Source: Bathynomus jamesi
Lineage: Eukaryota; Arthropoda; Malacostraca; Isopoda; Cirolanidae
Assembly (NCBI GenBank): GCA_023014485.1
Contig: JAJOZX010012274.1
Coordinates: forward strand, 44,630-108,629
Direction of reading: 5' to 3'
Length of the DNA: 64,000 nucleotides
Shown here: piece after piece, positions 1 through 11,330 of the stretch
Layout of the letters: each line of letters begins with the position of its first letter
Position numbering within the stretch: the stretch's first letter is position 1
Program-made: the position numbers and the translations under genes
The notes under the pieces: model-generated
Database searches by the model: none
Told to the model about the DNA's origin: nothing
Seen by the model: the letters and a program-made list of their open reading frames with translations, nothing else

Positions 1-1170
1 TCCCACAGGGCTCCATACTCTCTCCAATCCTCTTCAACCTTTTCATGCACGACCTCCCACAACCTCTCTCCCCCCATGCAGATGACCTGACCATAACAGC
101 ACAACACCATAACCGTAACACCGCCACACGCCTGATCCAGCAGTACATTACCAATCTGGAACTCTGGCTGACTAATAATAGGATGTCAGCATCCCCTCAA
201 AAATCCTCCATCACCCTCCTAACCTCAGACCACCACGAATCCCAAGCACACCCGAGTCACCCTCATGGGACATCCCCTACCTCTAAACAAAACCCCAACA
301 ATCCTTGGCCTCACCCTAGACACACACATGTCCTTTTCCCCTCACATATCAAACATTTGCTCCAAAGCAACAAAAAAACTCAACGCTCTCAGAACACTCA
401 CCTCCACAACATTCGGTCAGCAGAAGGAATCCCTTAGTATCCTATACAAACAGTTTGTACGTACTACCCTAACTTACGCTGCCCCCGCCTGGTCCCCGTC
501 CATCTCCCACACAAACCAGAAAAAGATACAGACCACACAAAACAGAGGTCTCAGAAGCATTACTGGCTGCCTCCGAACCACACCCATCCCACATCTACAT
601 GCAGATACGAAAATACTCCCCATCGAACACCACATGAACATGACAGGGACTCAATTCTTCTCCAGAGCACTGGCCCCAGACCACCCCTGTCACCATCTCA
701 CATTACACAATCCCCCACCCCGCAACAAAAAACGTACTCCTGCTGCTCACTATTCGCAGCTACTGAACAATATCCCCCCTCCTCCCCTAAACATCAACCC
801 CATTAAACATCTCCACACAGAATTTACCCGGAAATACCTACTCGACCAACCACACAACACTGTCCTTCACGATACTCCCCCTGTAGTCCATCAGAGCGAA
901 CAAACCCTCCCAAGGAAAACAAGAGTTACTCTGGCCAGGCTCCGTTCAGGCCACCACCCTCCCTCCAACAATACAGACACAGACTCCACCTAGCTGACAC
1001 CTCCACCTGTCAAAAATGCTACCTCCACCCTGAGGACACAGAACACCTACTCTTACACTGCCACACTCTCTCTCAACAAAGACACAACTCCAACATTACC
1101 TCTCTACGAGACCTATGGACCCGTCCCACGGTGGTAGCGGGATACCTGAGTGCCGCCGGGTTCGCATAAG
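1..1170 (+). pseudogene. Non-LTR retrotransposon reverse transcriptase, 3' part, broken
   Basis: The left edge opens inside a LINE reverse transcriptase: the first codons read PQGSILSPILFN, the usual motif just before the catalytic ADD box. ADDLTITA follows after only about 15 residues, so a short internal deletion is likely. The frame then shifts near 250-300, and the thumb/connection region continues to 993 (LTYAAPAWSPS, HLHADTKILPIEHH). A further shift near 965 leads to a C-terminal cysteine cluster (CQKCYLHPEDTEHLLLHC) ending in AGFA at about 1168. The 3' UTR runs to about 1366 and ends in AATAAACTATTTTGAATTTG. The sequence is C-rich and unlike the AT-rich flank, as expected for an inserted copy. 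The Jockey superfamily is my best guess; the clade is uncertain. The copy is defective. Confidence 0.8.
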
Positions 1171-1536
1171 AGAACCCGGGGGCTACGAAGTAAAGTAAGT
1201 CTGTTACTATTTTCTTATTTCATGCACTTTATTTTTCACTTGATTATTTTGTTAATTTTGCGTTTTATTTTTAAAGTTGATTTATTGCGTATAATACATA
1301 CTGTTCAGCTTGTATGACTGTATTCTCCATACAAATGTATTCAATAAACTATTTTGAATTTGAATGCTGTTTGTTTTATGGATTCTGTAGAATTTAAGAA
1401 AAATGTTTGTATAGCATATGCTACAATTTTAAAAGCAATTAGTTTTTTTTTCCTCACTTTCAAGTCTAGGGGGTAATATCGTTGTACACAAATATATTTT
1501 GGGGTAATACCCAAAAAAGTTCGCCGACCACTGATT

Positions 1537-4381
1537 TAGAGCATCTTCTCATAGAGATGACCCCCCCCCCCCCCCCCCACTAAAATTGCATAATATATCT
1601 CGTGTGCAATTTTCAGGCAATTACCTCAAAAATTTGGATTTCTCAAAATTTTCACCACGCGTATTTTCAAAATATTTGCTATATCAGAAAATTTATTACA
1701 CATAAACATCGTTTATGTGTAATCAATTTACTGAGCTGTGCGATGAATTTCAAATTCAATATCAATAAATTTCATGTTCTAATTATCATATATTTTTACA
1801 GGAATTATAAGAATTTATGCTCTTTAGATTTACTTATGATCCATGCATGATTCTATAAAAGCTGGATTTTTAATTTTTTAAAAAGGTTGAAAAAAATGTC
1901 AACCAGAAACAAATCTTCGAATGCAGCTTTTGGTTTTGCCACTGAATTCCGCCGATCAATGATTCCTACAAAGGCAGACGTTGTCAGACACTATTTCTTC
2001 ATTCAAAAGAGAGAAAAAAATCAAGTCAAGGGGATCAGCAACTGCGAACGATTGCTACAATATAGTTACCAAAGATCTTCAAGATATTTGGGCCATGTTC
2101 TCTTTCCCTGTCATTCAAGAAAGATCTATTTCTTCTGCAGTGGAAAGATTAATCAGATCAGCTCTTTCCTTGAACAAGGTTCCTCCACGTCAAAGGAATG
2201 AAAATTTTGCTAAAAAACTTGCTTCATATGATGAAATGTTTGACATTTGTACTTGCAAATGTTATGATAAAGGAATAGAAGGGCCGTTTTGTCGATGCGA
2301 GGTAAAAATCCCAATGGTAGAGTGGGAGTCATTTGTAGGCAAAAAGCAAAGAATAAATCAATTAGGGCCATTTGATCGTGAAGCTGCCGCTGTCCAGAGA
2401 CGATCCCTCTCAAGAGCAAGAGAAGAACGAGAGAGGCAACAAAGGTCACGAGTAGAAATGGCAGAGGCTATGGAAGTTGTACCATCTTCTTCAGTAGATG
2501 ACTTTAGCGAAGATATAGAAGACGTGACAATGAGCTAGAATTCGTGCCCGATGTGGAATTGATTGAAAATGATCAAAATAGGTATTCATACAATGAATTA
2601 CCATTGGTGGCAGACCGTTACCGTGTGAGTTCGAGAGCTACAGCAGCTATTGTTAATGCTGCATTGAAAGATATGGGAATAATCGATCAATCTAACATGC
2701 TTGATAGGAAGAAAATAGAGAGAGAGAGAATTCGTGTAGGCAAGAAAAATATTGTTAGATCTAGATGTGAAAATGTGAATATTGAATGTATAGGGTTTGA
2801 TGGAAGAAAGGATGATACGTTAACCAAGCATGGAAAAGAGAAAGAAGAACATTATGTGCTGATCAAAGACTTTGGAGGTATCTATGTAGACCATCTCTGC
2901 CCTGACGCAGGAAATGCTCGGTGTATAGCTGATGAAATTATAACTTTCTTAATTGATTCAGCGAGCATCGACACACTCAATGCTCTGCTATGCGACGGTA
3001 CTGCTGTCAATACTGGTAGAATTGCTGGTACCATAAAATTGATTGAAATTTTTTTGCATAGATCAGTTGAATGGCTCGTCTCTCTTTTACACATGAATGA
3101 ACTCCCCTTCAGACACATATTTGAAACCATAGACGGAAAAACATCAGGGCCAAATACCTTTAAAGGTTCAATTGAAGCCAAATTGAAATGTGATTTAACC
3201 ATTTTAGACTTAGTGGCATTTTCACCAGTTCAGGGCAACGTCCAAGATATACCACCGAATGTCGTGAAAGAGTTGAGCAGTGATCAAAGGTATCTCTATG
3301 ATATGTGCCTAGCAGTGCAATCTGGATGGGTATCTGAAAGTCTAGCCCGCAGGTCTCCAGGTGCCATTCATCATGCTCGCTGGATTACCCGAGCAAACCG
3401 GATTCTTCGTTTATATGTATCGACTTTGCATCCCGAACAAAATCTGAAAGAACTGGTAACCATCGTCATGAAATCATATGCTCCCGGATGGTTTCATATC
3501 AAATCCCATCCTAAAGCTACTGACGGAGCACGGAATTTTTTTCATTTGATTGTCTTGATGCGAGGATTGGAAGAAAAACATCGCGTTATTATGGAACCGG
3601 TATTCCGTAATAATGCCTATTTTGCCAATCCCGAAGCTATCCTACTGTCAATGCTTACTGATAGCAGACAACATGTCAGAGAAGATGCTCTTCAGAAGAT
3701 ACTTCTCAGTCGGACACGTTTCAGTGGCACACGAAATTTTGAGCTTTCTAAATCTCTAAATTTCGATTCCAAAGACTACTATGAGATGATTGACTGGAGA
3801 AAGGAAGCTATCAAACCTCCACCTTTGATAAGGAATTTCAGCAATGAAGAGCTACTGCATACAAGAACAGAGCCCTTGAAAATTGCTGCCTTTTCATGCC
3901 ACAGTCAAAACGTGGAAAGTGCAGTGAACTTGGTGACAAAAGCATCAGAACAAAGGATTGGCTACGGCAATCGGCACAAATTTATCCTCAATCAACTGGA
4001 ATCAAGAAAAAGACTGCCACAGTTTGAATGGAAAAGCCAATGGGGCCAAGGCACATCCACAAGTAATTAGTGAATTGTGAAGGTAATTTTTAAATTAAAT
4101 TTTTTTACTTCAAAGCTGTTTTGTGTAATAAATGGTACAATAGACTAATTGTCTTCTTTTCAGACAAATATACTAGGCCTATATGAGGTTTATGAATTGG
4201 TCTCCTAGGCAATCAGTACTCCAAACTAAAGTTTATGCCACCCTTTTCTATACACTGATAACACTTTTTGGGGATGCAGCAATTTTTCAAGGATTTGAAA
4301 TTTCTTGGATAATTGCCTGAAAATTGCACATGAGGTATATTATGCAATTTTATGGGGGTCTCTATAAAAAAAAATGCTCTA
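1537..4381. mobile_element. DNA transposon, element A, one transposase-like gene
   Basis: The ends are imperfect inverted repeats of roughly 90-100 bp. The left arm is about 1537-1640 and the right about 4295-4381. Both, read inward, start TAGAGCAT and contain AAAATTGCATAATATA and TGCAATTTTCAGGCAATTA. The left arm is interrupted by a run of about 19 C at 1561-1579. Between the arms lies one transposase-like gene homologous to the minus-strand gene of the larger element at 19121-24570. Flanking octamers (CACTGATT and AATGATCT) do not match, so no target duplication can be shown. The boundaries are set by the repeat arms alone. Confidence 0.7.
1887..4070 (+). pseudogene. hAT-like transposase-related gene of element A, frameshifted
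   Basis: The protein runs from an ATG at 1887, shifts frame at an A-run near 2018, runs to a stop at 2538, and continues in another frame from about 2515 to 4070 (508 codons open). Landmarks in order: a Cys cluster (FDICTCKCYDKG, then FCRCEVKIP), a Glu/Arg-rich coiled stretch, FDGRKD, EEHYVL, CDGTAVNTG, LLHMNELPFRHIF, and HHARWITRANRILRLYVS. The same landmarks in the same order occur in the minus-strand gene at 19492-21678. DGTAVNTG, followed by a C/S-x-x-H box and an RW box, resembles the hAT transposase layout; that assignment is inference. The first Cys of the CxxH box is Ser here. Related proteins are, to my knowledge, common uncharacterised arthropod proteins. Two frameshifts make this copy a pseudogene. 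Confidence 0.7.
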
Positions 4382-4532
4382 AATGATCTCCATTTTGATT
4401 TATGATACTATTTTTAATTTGGGAGCGGAGCCAAAAATAAGAGGGAGTATGCTAGTGGTACGGAGGGGAGCATAAACTTTCTTTTGGAGTATGTTGGTCA
4501 GGATATCATTTCATAAACCCCACATAGTGCCC
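4177..4532. repeat. Imperfect inverted repeat spanning the right end of element A
   Basis: Arms of about 67 bp at 4177-4243 and 4466-4532 are inverted copies at roughly 80% identity. Shared blocks read CATAAACTTT, TTTGGAGTA and TTCATAAACC. The right terminal repeat of element A lies in the loop, so this hairpin sits partly inside and partly outside the element. Confidence 0.6.
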
Positions 4533-5100
4533 ATCTAAAAAAAAATCATTTTGACTAGATTTCGACCCGGCCTAAATTACATACGTGCATTAAGTTTCCA
4601 TTTGACCTTTGAAGCAAGGGCCCAATTCTTGCTCATAATACACAATCTTGTGATGATACATACGTGTATGAAGTTTCAAGAATTTAGGTAGTGATTCAAA
4701 AGTTATGGTATGGACCTCCATCTAACCTTTGACATCTATTTATGACCTTGGCCTTTGATGCAACTAATTTCCGCTAACGACAATACTCATTACACCTGAT
4801 AAAGACTCTACTACTACTCCACGAGAAAGAACAAACGCAAATCTCATCCATATTTGGAACTGGTTGAATGTAGTTATCTAAGTATCTCAAAAATTTCATA
4901 TAACAAATATACAGAATAAAATAAAGAATAGAAGCAGTTAAATAAAAAGTATTGGGTGTACTCTGAGTGAAAACCTTTATAGGACACACTGAACACGCAT
5001 TGAATAAACTTAAATTGCTTAGCTATGTACTACATAAATGCCACATTTCAAAATCCACATTAACTCAAAAGTACTTCTATAATTTTTGCAAAAAGGAAGT
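4533..5100. other. No gene seen
   Basis: AT-rich sequence. Short open frames at 4774-5155 resemble nothing I recognise; the last part may be the start of the decayed LINE that follows. Confidence 0.4.
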
Positions 5101-6330
5101 CGAAAAATCACGCGACTATCGGACCTTTGAAAAATTAAAATGTTTTATCCGATGATCTAAAGGGAGTATCCCAAAAACTGACAAACTGATACGCGATAGA
5201 AACGCGTTCTTTGAAGAACTACAAGGGGAAACTATAACGGACTTCGACTTTACGACATTTTCTTAGTGAGCGGCAGCAAGTCGTTACAGTTCAAGGAGTA
5301 TCTTCATCAGAGCCCGACGTCCTTATCTCAGTACCACGAGGAACAGTATTAGCTCCATTACTCATATAATTTTGCTAACTGATATAGATGAAGTTACCAA
5401 TGACAGCGCAGTAACATCTTTTGCCGATGACGCAAAAAATCAGCAGAAAAAATAAGAAACTCGGAGGACATAGTATCTCTACAAAAACAAAATCTACAAT
5501 TGGCCTGAAGGTAATATGAAAATTAACACTAAAATTTTCAACTATTAAGGTATGGAAGAAGGGAGGACCTAAAACTAATGGAATACTTTTCTCCAAATGA
5601 ACAAGAAATTCAGAGAAATTTTAAAGCAAAAGAGTTGTGTGTGATAATGACTGATGACGCAAAATTTTGAACAAAATAAGATAGCAGTAAAGAGAGCAAA
5701 AAGAATAACTAGGCAAATACTACGAACCTTTAAACGAAGGGATAGGAATGTAATAATTCCTCTATTGAAAACACTGATCGTACCCAAGTTGGAATACTGA
5801 TGGGTCCTAACATCCCCAGATAAAAAAAAACGACATTAGTCAACTAGAAGGGGTTTAGAGAAGCTTCAGTCAAGATCAATGGATGTAAAGAACTAAATTA
5901 CTGGGAAAGGTAACGTGAATTAAATCTGTATTTACTGGAAAGAAGGTGTGTGTGGTACATCATTATTTACACTTGGAAAATAATGGAGAAACTAGCCCTA
6001 ATCTTACTTTGAACTGTATAACCACAGACAGGGAACATTCTCAACCCTGAAGGAAAATAGTTTTGTTTTGAAAGGACCAAGACTGTTCAACCAGTTGCCC
6101 AAGGAACTAAGGAATACGAGTAGTGCAGCGGTGGATATCTTCGAAAGACTAGACGCCGGGCTCAGAACAATTTCAGACGAGCCGGACGTACCTGGCTCTG
6201 CGAGGTGGAGAGCGCAAGAAACAAACTCTCGAGGGGGAGCAACAAGCTTGAGCTTCGCGAAATGAGGAATCATCGCGCGGAACATTTGAAAAGCATTATC
6301 TATCTCTTGAATCTGGTGCGTATCAAATGC
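5100..6330 (+). pseudogene. Heavily decayed LINE reverse transcriptase and 3' domain
   Basis: Fragments of a LINE ORF2 appear in several frames in the correct order. The region before the B motif reads FLSERQQVVTVQG, then SVPRGTVLAPLL, then a palm relic VTSFADDAK near 5400. Next comes LKTLIVPKLEY near 5770, then TLKENSFVLKGPRLFNQLPKELRN near 6040-6120, with a C-terminal tail (FERLDAGLRTISDEPDVPG) ending in the 6265 region. That tail resembles LINE C-termini of the LFNSLPKELRN type found in crustaceans. Many stops and frame changes show an old copy. The 3' UTR may extend rightward toward the AATAAAGATCGAATTATCATC block at about 7015-7040. Confidence 0.65.
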
Positions 6331-7440
6331 TAAAACCAACACAGAATATACGAGACTTTGTTCAAATCCTTTAAGCTACCTCCGCTAAATGACCCGCGCA
6401 AGCCGTGTCACGTCCACATATTCAGAGAATTTCCTGTAAGAAATCGTGTGTCTCAACTTTAAATTTATAAATCAAACCACCAAGTAAAATATTAAAGGAA
6501 TTTAAGCCAAGACAACTTTTACTCCCAAACTTCACATTTGAAATATCAAAGAAATTCCTCTCGTATGAAGTTGTTGTTGTTGTTGTTGTCGTCGTTGTCG
6601 TTTGGAATGTAGAAAGTTTAAAAACGAACGCTTCTTGCGAATATTTTCGCACTCAATTAAAAACTAAAATTTTGGATGGATACAACCTTCTTTCCTCATA
6701 AATACTGACTTAAAATTAGTTTAATTTCTGAATTACTGTTTTCTGCATTTTAATGATGCACCTTTAAAACAAGTTCTTTACGTTGTAGAACAACTAAAGT
6801 TCAAAGCATTTATATGTTATTAAGTTAAGAGTTAAAAACGTGCGTGCGTGTGTAAATTGTTCATAATTAATAATAATAATGAACAAGTAATTTTTGCCAT
6901 GAAAGGCACTTCTCATTTGCATCAAATGTGGACTTCTTTAGAAAGAAGGCTTAAAATTTTGTCCTCGCTGCAATACTGTACCATACTTATATATTCCTTG
7001 TATTTATCTTCTGAACAATAAAGATCGAATTATCATCATTTTCCTATTGTGACGAGAGATGAAATCCATCTTAAAACATCGAAGGTATTCTTGAATAGAG
7101 AGTAGTGACAGTAAAGCATTTCAAAGTGATTATTTTAAACTTGTAAAATGGTTTTTTTTCTTTAATTTAAAAAGTGTATGAACTGAAACGCATCTAACGT
7201 AACACTGGTTTTAAAATTGAACAACGATACTCGTACTTCGGCATGAAGAGCATATCACACTGAGTAATGCAGTCTGCTCAACAATCAAATTACGAGACGT
7301 AGTCAATAAGTTAACGAGGGTTATTGCGATTCCGTTTATCGGCAAAAACAGTGGTGTGTATATACAAATCAAAGGTCCTTAGGTACACCACTAATTCACA
7401 CGGTTCCTAAATCTGTTGAGCCATCTATCCTGACCTGACA
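6331..7440. other. No gene; GTT-rich repeat and possible LINE 3' UTR
   Basis: A (GTT)n/(GTC)n tract lies at 6570-6602. The block ending AACAATAAAGATCGAATTATCATC near 7040 looks like a LINE tail. No coding signal is otherwise seen. Confidence 0.4.
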
Positions 7441-8940
7441 CTAATGATCCGATGCGAGCACTGTAAAAATGCGGCTTCCGCCGATTGAGCCGAGAGAGCA
7501 CACCACGATGTACCATGATTCCTGGTGTTCGCCTAATTTGGAATTAGTTGCAAAAGTGGCTGAAATAATTAAATTATGTCGAGGTGCTGTCTCAAAGGGG
7601 ATGACAGCATACAGTACAATAAAATTAATCTCTCTCCAAATGTAAAAATAAAGACAGCGAAGCTGACGGTTTACGAGCTCACGCGTGCCCGCACGCGCAA
7701 CACGCACTACAGAATTGTTCAAAATATGGAAATACGCATAAATAAAAAAATTACAATGGTATGTTCTAAAACGGAATTACTCTCGACTGCCAATGTCGAA
7801 AAACAAATTCCCAAAATCCGTGATGAAAAGGTTAACTGCACGAAATGTCATCATCAATTTTCAAAATAATTTGCATTAGAGCTCTACACTCTATAACCCT
7901 TGATCAAACGCAAACACTAATATGGAAGATCAAATATTTAACACACTTTACTTAGCAAAGCTTAAAAAGAGAAAACAGTAGTCGTAAGGCTAAGCGGCCA
8001 GACTGTGGGAAAGAAGCTTTGTCACGAATTGTGAAAAAAGATTTACGGGTGCATCATAGTTCACCATCGAAAGTAAGAGCAGTCGAGATGAATAATTTTA
8101 GTAATTAGGATTGGTTAAAAAGGATTCTATACCAGAAATGAGAAGCTTCGGGAAGTTCCCGAGTTGAAACTTTCATTGGAGAGAGGAGAATGGCGGAGAG
8201 GATGCTACCTCGAGAGAATGACTAGTGACGGAACTGTGGAGGTGGTGGAAGGGTGTTATTAATAAATGCGTAAACAAATGCTTATGATGTACGTAAATGG
8301 AGACGTTGGTTTCTCTAAACGTACCACGAGAGGTATACCCTAACCTTTTCACGCGAGGAAACACCAGAGTCATGAAGTTGGATCCATTTCTGTCGCTAAT
8401 CCCTTTATATTCTTGTATGTAAATGATTCACTTTCGACTTCTAGCATCATGGCCATCAACGTGTAGAATGGGAAATGGCTTATTGGGTAATATATTAAGG
8501 TATGTGAAAATCAAACCAAGAAGAGGCGCGGCCAAAGTCCGTGTAGATCTCGATCAAAGTCCTCAGAATCCTATTTCTATTCAAACAATCCATACAGGAA
8601 CGCGCTGGTTAAAATTTTTCACAACCTTCTACGTCAAGGGTGCCCAAACGATCGGTCAATAAGCATTTCAAAGTCGATCGCGAGACAAAAATGGGCATTT
8701 CCCCCAAGCTGCAATAACTATCGAACATAATCATAAAGTCAACCCAAATGCAAACAACGACTGGCAATTCACAATTAAAAATAATTTTAATATAATTCCT
8801 GATGAAATTTTTTTTTTTTAATTATTCTATTTAGAATAAATGCTCCTTTCGAGTTCTCCTTTCTTACAATTCTTAATAATAAAAAATAATAACGCGGGAC
8901 ACGATTGCGGTTGTAAGTTATGAAAGTGGGAAGAGGCGAG
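7441..8940. other. No gene recognised
   Basis: Short open frames on both strands (for example 7576-7869 plus and 8423-8662 plus) have no recognisable motifs and no support from splice sites or repeats. Nothing further is seen. Confidence 0.35.
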
Positions 8941-8949
8941 GATGGGAGG

Positions 8950-9000
8950 GGTGGATGGATGGATGGATGGCTGGCTGTCTGTCTGTCTGTCTGTCTGTCG
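8950..9000. repeat. Compound tetranucleotide microsatellite
   Basis: (GGAT)n passes through GGCT into (CTGT)n without a spacer. Confidence 0.9.
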
Positions 9001-9179
9001 AGTATGGGCAGAATAAGGTAGATCGCTTCTCCTGGCCAAAGTTTAAGAGTAGGTAAGTCCCTCAAAAATGTTGGACACCCTCCATTTGGAAGTTTTATAT
9101 ATAGGTTGCCCCGTAAGTCCAGTCTTATTTGGAAATTTATTTTAAATTAAATTTACCAAAGTAATAACGTTAGGGTCAT

Positions 9180-9335
9180 TCCATCGTAACGAACGTAACA
9201 GTAACAACATGGTACAACTTATGATAATAAGAACCCACTCTAATAGACAAAGATTCGTTTTTCTGTATCGACCCGAAGAGGATGCCAGTGGGCATCGAAA
9301 CTGTTGTGGAAATAAACTCTTTATTATCATAATTT
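9180..9335 (+). mobile_element. Possible Penelope-like element tail with hammerhead-like motif
   Basis: GACCCGAAGAG is followed by a perfect six-base-pair stem (GATGCC / GGCATC), then CGAAAC and an AATAAACTC tail. The order CUGANGAG - stem II - GAAA is the hammerhead core used by Penelope-like elements. Here the first core is CCGA in place of CTGA, so the motif would be inactive. Weak assignment. Confidence 0.35.
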
Positions 9336-9472
9336 GACCTTCACGTAGAAAAGTGTTTTTTTTGCATTTATGGTGAAACTTATTCTCGTACTTTTTGCTG
9401 CAATGTTATTAATAGTGAGGGTACGATGATTTTCTTACTACACATAATAAAGGGATGATAAACAATGCGGCT

Positions 9473-9473
<1 letters not shown>

Positions 9474-9519
<46 letters not shown>
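9474..9519. repeat. (TG)n microsatellite
   Basis: About 23 uninterrupted TG units. Confidence 0.95.
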
Positions 9520-9520
<1 letters not shown>

Positions 9521-9565
9521 ACGAAAATCCATTGAGTAAATTTTTATTTATTGAAACTCAAAGTT

Positions 9566-10910
9566 GCATAACGGACGTAACATTGGTCGCATCCTCACGT
9601 TTGACCTACACGTACATTTCGGCAAAAGTGAGTGTGTTTACAATGCAAATAAAAAAAGCGGACATTGTGTGACATACTCGAGTCATTGGGCTACAACATG
9701 GCGTAAAGTTTATAAGAAGAAATAATGAGCGTAACGGAGGTAAACTATGGATCTGAGATAGAGTACTTTAGCAAAGTTTTTTTTAATCACTTACCATTTA
9801 TTTAATCACTTTAAGGAGACAGAGTAGATAGTGAAAACTTTATACTATACACGGAACTACACTATATTAAGATAATTAAAGTTAATGAAAAATTATACAC
9901 ACTTATCAGATGACAGTCGAGTTCACACTTAAATGTTTTTGGGATACTCCACTTTCCACTCCCGCATGAATTGCGCACGTTCTTGGAGTGGGTCAGGAAG
10001 GGTACGTACAATGTCACTTCTAGTCACTGAATCAAGAGCCTCATTTCTTGGAAAGTGGAAAGTTATGACGTCTGTTTTTTCCGCTTCTCACGAGTAATTA
10101 ACGCTGTATTCCGTTTCGTATCCTTTATACGCACTTATTTTTAATATTTGAGCTACATAAAAGTGATGAACAAACTTAACAATAACGTAACAGTGATTAA
10201 GTTTTGGTTTGTCATTAGTTTCTCGAGTCTTTGAACTGTTACCTTTTTCTACCACTTTTCTAGGTTCACATTTTGGCTTACTTTCTTCTTGAATGCTTTC
10301 ACCGTCACTATTAATGCATTTATCAGCACTATCACTATTAACAGAGTCATTAATTGGTGTGTACTCCAGATCACTGTCTCCAAAACTGGTCACTCTTGCT
10401 TCTATGTCATGTGGCTCCAGATTATACTCGCCTACGGGTGACTGATCTGTGGCGTTTTCATACAGGACTATGCAATAAGGTCCAAGAACTCTGACACGTC
10501 TTCATTTCCTGATATGATACGCATAATTTTGGTACATTTGTCTAGCACTTTCGATCTCAGCAATATCTACAAAAACGCATACTACAGTATTTCATCAGAG
10601 ATGTATTTTGCCACTTAGACGTCATACGTTGACCTGATAATTGCTCTTTTTGGCAATACTCCACGATACACCCGCCATTTCACCGCTGCACCAATACCAT
10701 CACGCGCACCTTTACCATGATAGCTCTCCGTTACAATGTAACGGACGTAAACTAAATATAACAAAAATATGGAGATTTGAATTCACAATATGGAACCATG
10801 TGTGACTACCTGATACGCAACTAAAATAGGATCTAAAACAATTTTATTTAATTTACATTTTTAAACAAGTTATAAAAAAAAAAAGGAAAAAACGTAACGG
10901 ATGTAAATAA
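9566..10910. repeat. Dispersed GTAACGGANGTAA motif cluster
   Basis: Close copies lie at about 9567-9581 (ATAACGGACGTAACA), 9730-9744 (GTAACGGAGGTAAAC), 10738-10752 (GTAACGGACGTAAAC) and 10893-10907 (CGTAACGGATGTAAA). All are in the same orientation and bracket the pseudogene at 9929-10745. A divergent copy is near 9188. They could be subterminal binding sites of the element that carried that gene. Confidence 0.55.
9929..10745 (-). pseudogene. Remnant of an HGKGxxDGIG-type mobile-element protein
   Basis: Read on the minus strand, about 10745-10640 encodes SYHGKGARDGIGAAVKWRVY. Next, with stops, comes a stretch to about 10480, and then an open frame from 10393. That frame is acidic and Ser/Asn-rich, then reads NHCYVIVKFVHHFYVAQILKI, meets a TGA at about 10088, and continues in the same frame (EAEKTDVITFHFPRNEALDS, then SDIVRTLPDP) to a TAA at 9929. 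The TGA is plausibly a CGA mutation. The HGKGxxDGIG box followed by a chromo-like tail is a combination I associate with uncharacterised arthropod proteins, probably transposon-encoded. It is the C-terminal part only. Four copies of GTAACGGA-N-GTAA surround it, which may mark the element. Confidence 0.45.
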
Positions 10911-11330
10911 AACCCGATTTTTTCATAAATGAAAATAAAAACTGAACAATTATGAGGCAGTTAATAACAAAGGCCTTAACATATACCAACATAACCCGAG
11001 ATCGAAATCATACGCTCCCAATTTTTTTAAGGTCAGACATCTCTTATGAAATTACGCATGGTCAACTAATATTTTTAGAACTTCAGTATCATCATCTCGG
11101 GGAAAAAGTGCGCAACTTCGTAACCAATTAATGCATCTTAAAACTGTAGACAGATTTGAAAACTACAGTTATTCCCCTTTTCAGTGGTATTTAACACTGC
11201 ATTTTCGTTAAATTTATTTTTTTGGCCTCAGGATGACATCTTCGTGGAATGCCCCATTAGAGCCAAAACAAATATTCAAATTGACGTCTTGTTTTCGGAC
11301 TTTTTTTTTTTTTTGTTGCAGGTAGAATAA
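10911..11330. other. No gene seen
   Basis: AT-rich spacer with a T-run near 11302 and (GA)n near 11331-11345, the latter at the 3' end of the adjoining LINE. Confidence 0.5.

Noticed and set aside
6068..6265. Small host ORF of 65 codons
   Set aside because: Matches the C-terminal tail of a LINE ORF2 and lies in order with other LINE fragments.
10088..10393. Small stand-alone host gene ending at the TGA
   Set aside because: The frame continues meaningfully past the TGA and upstream sequence matches an HGKG-type protein, so a pseudogene fits better.
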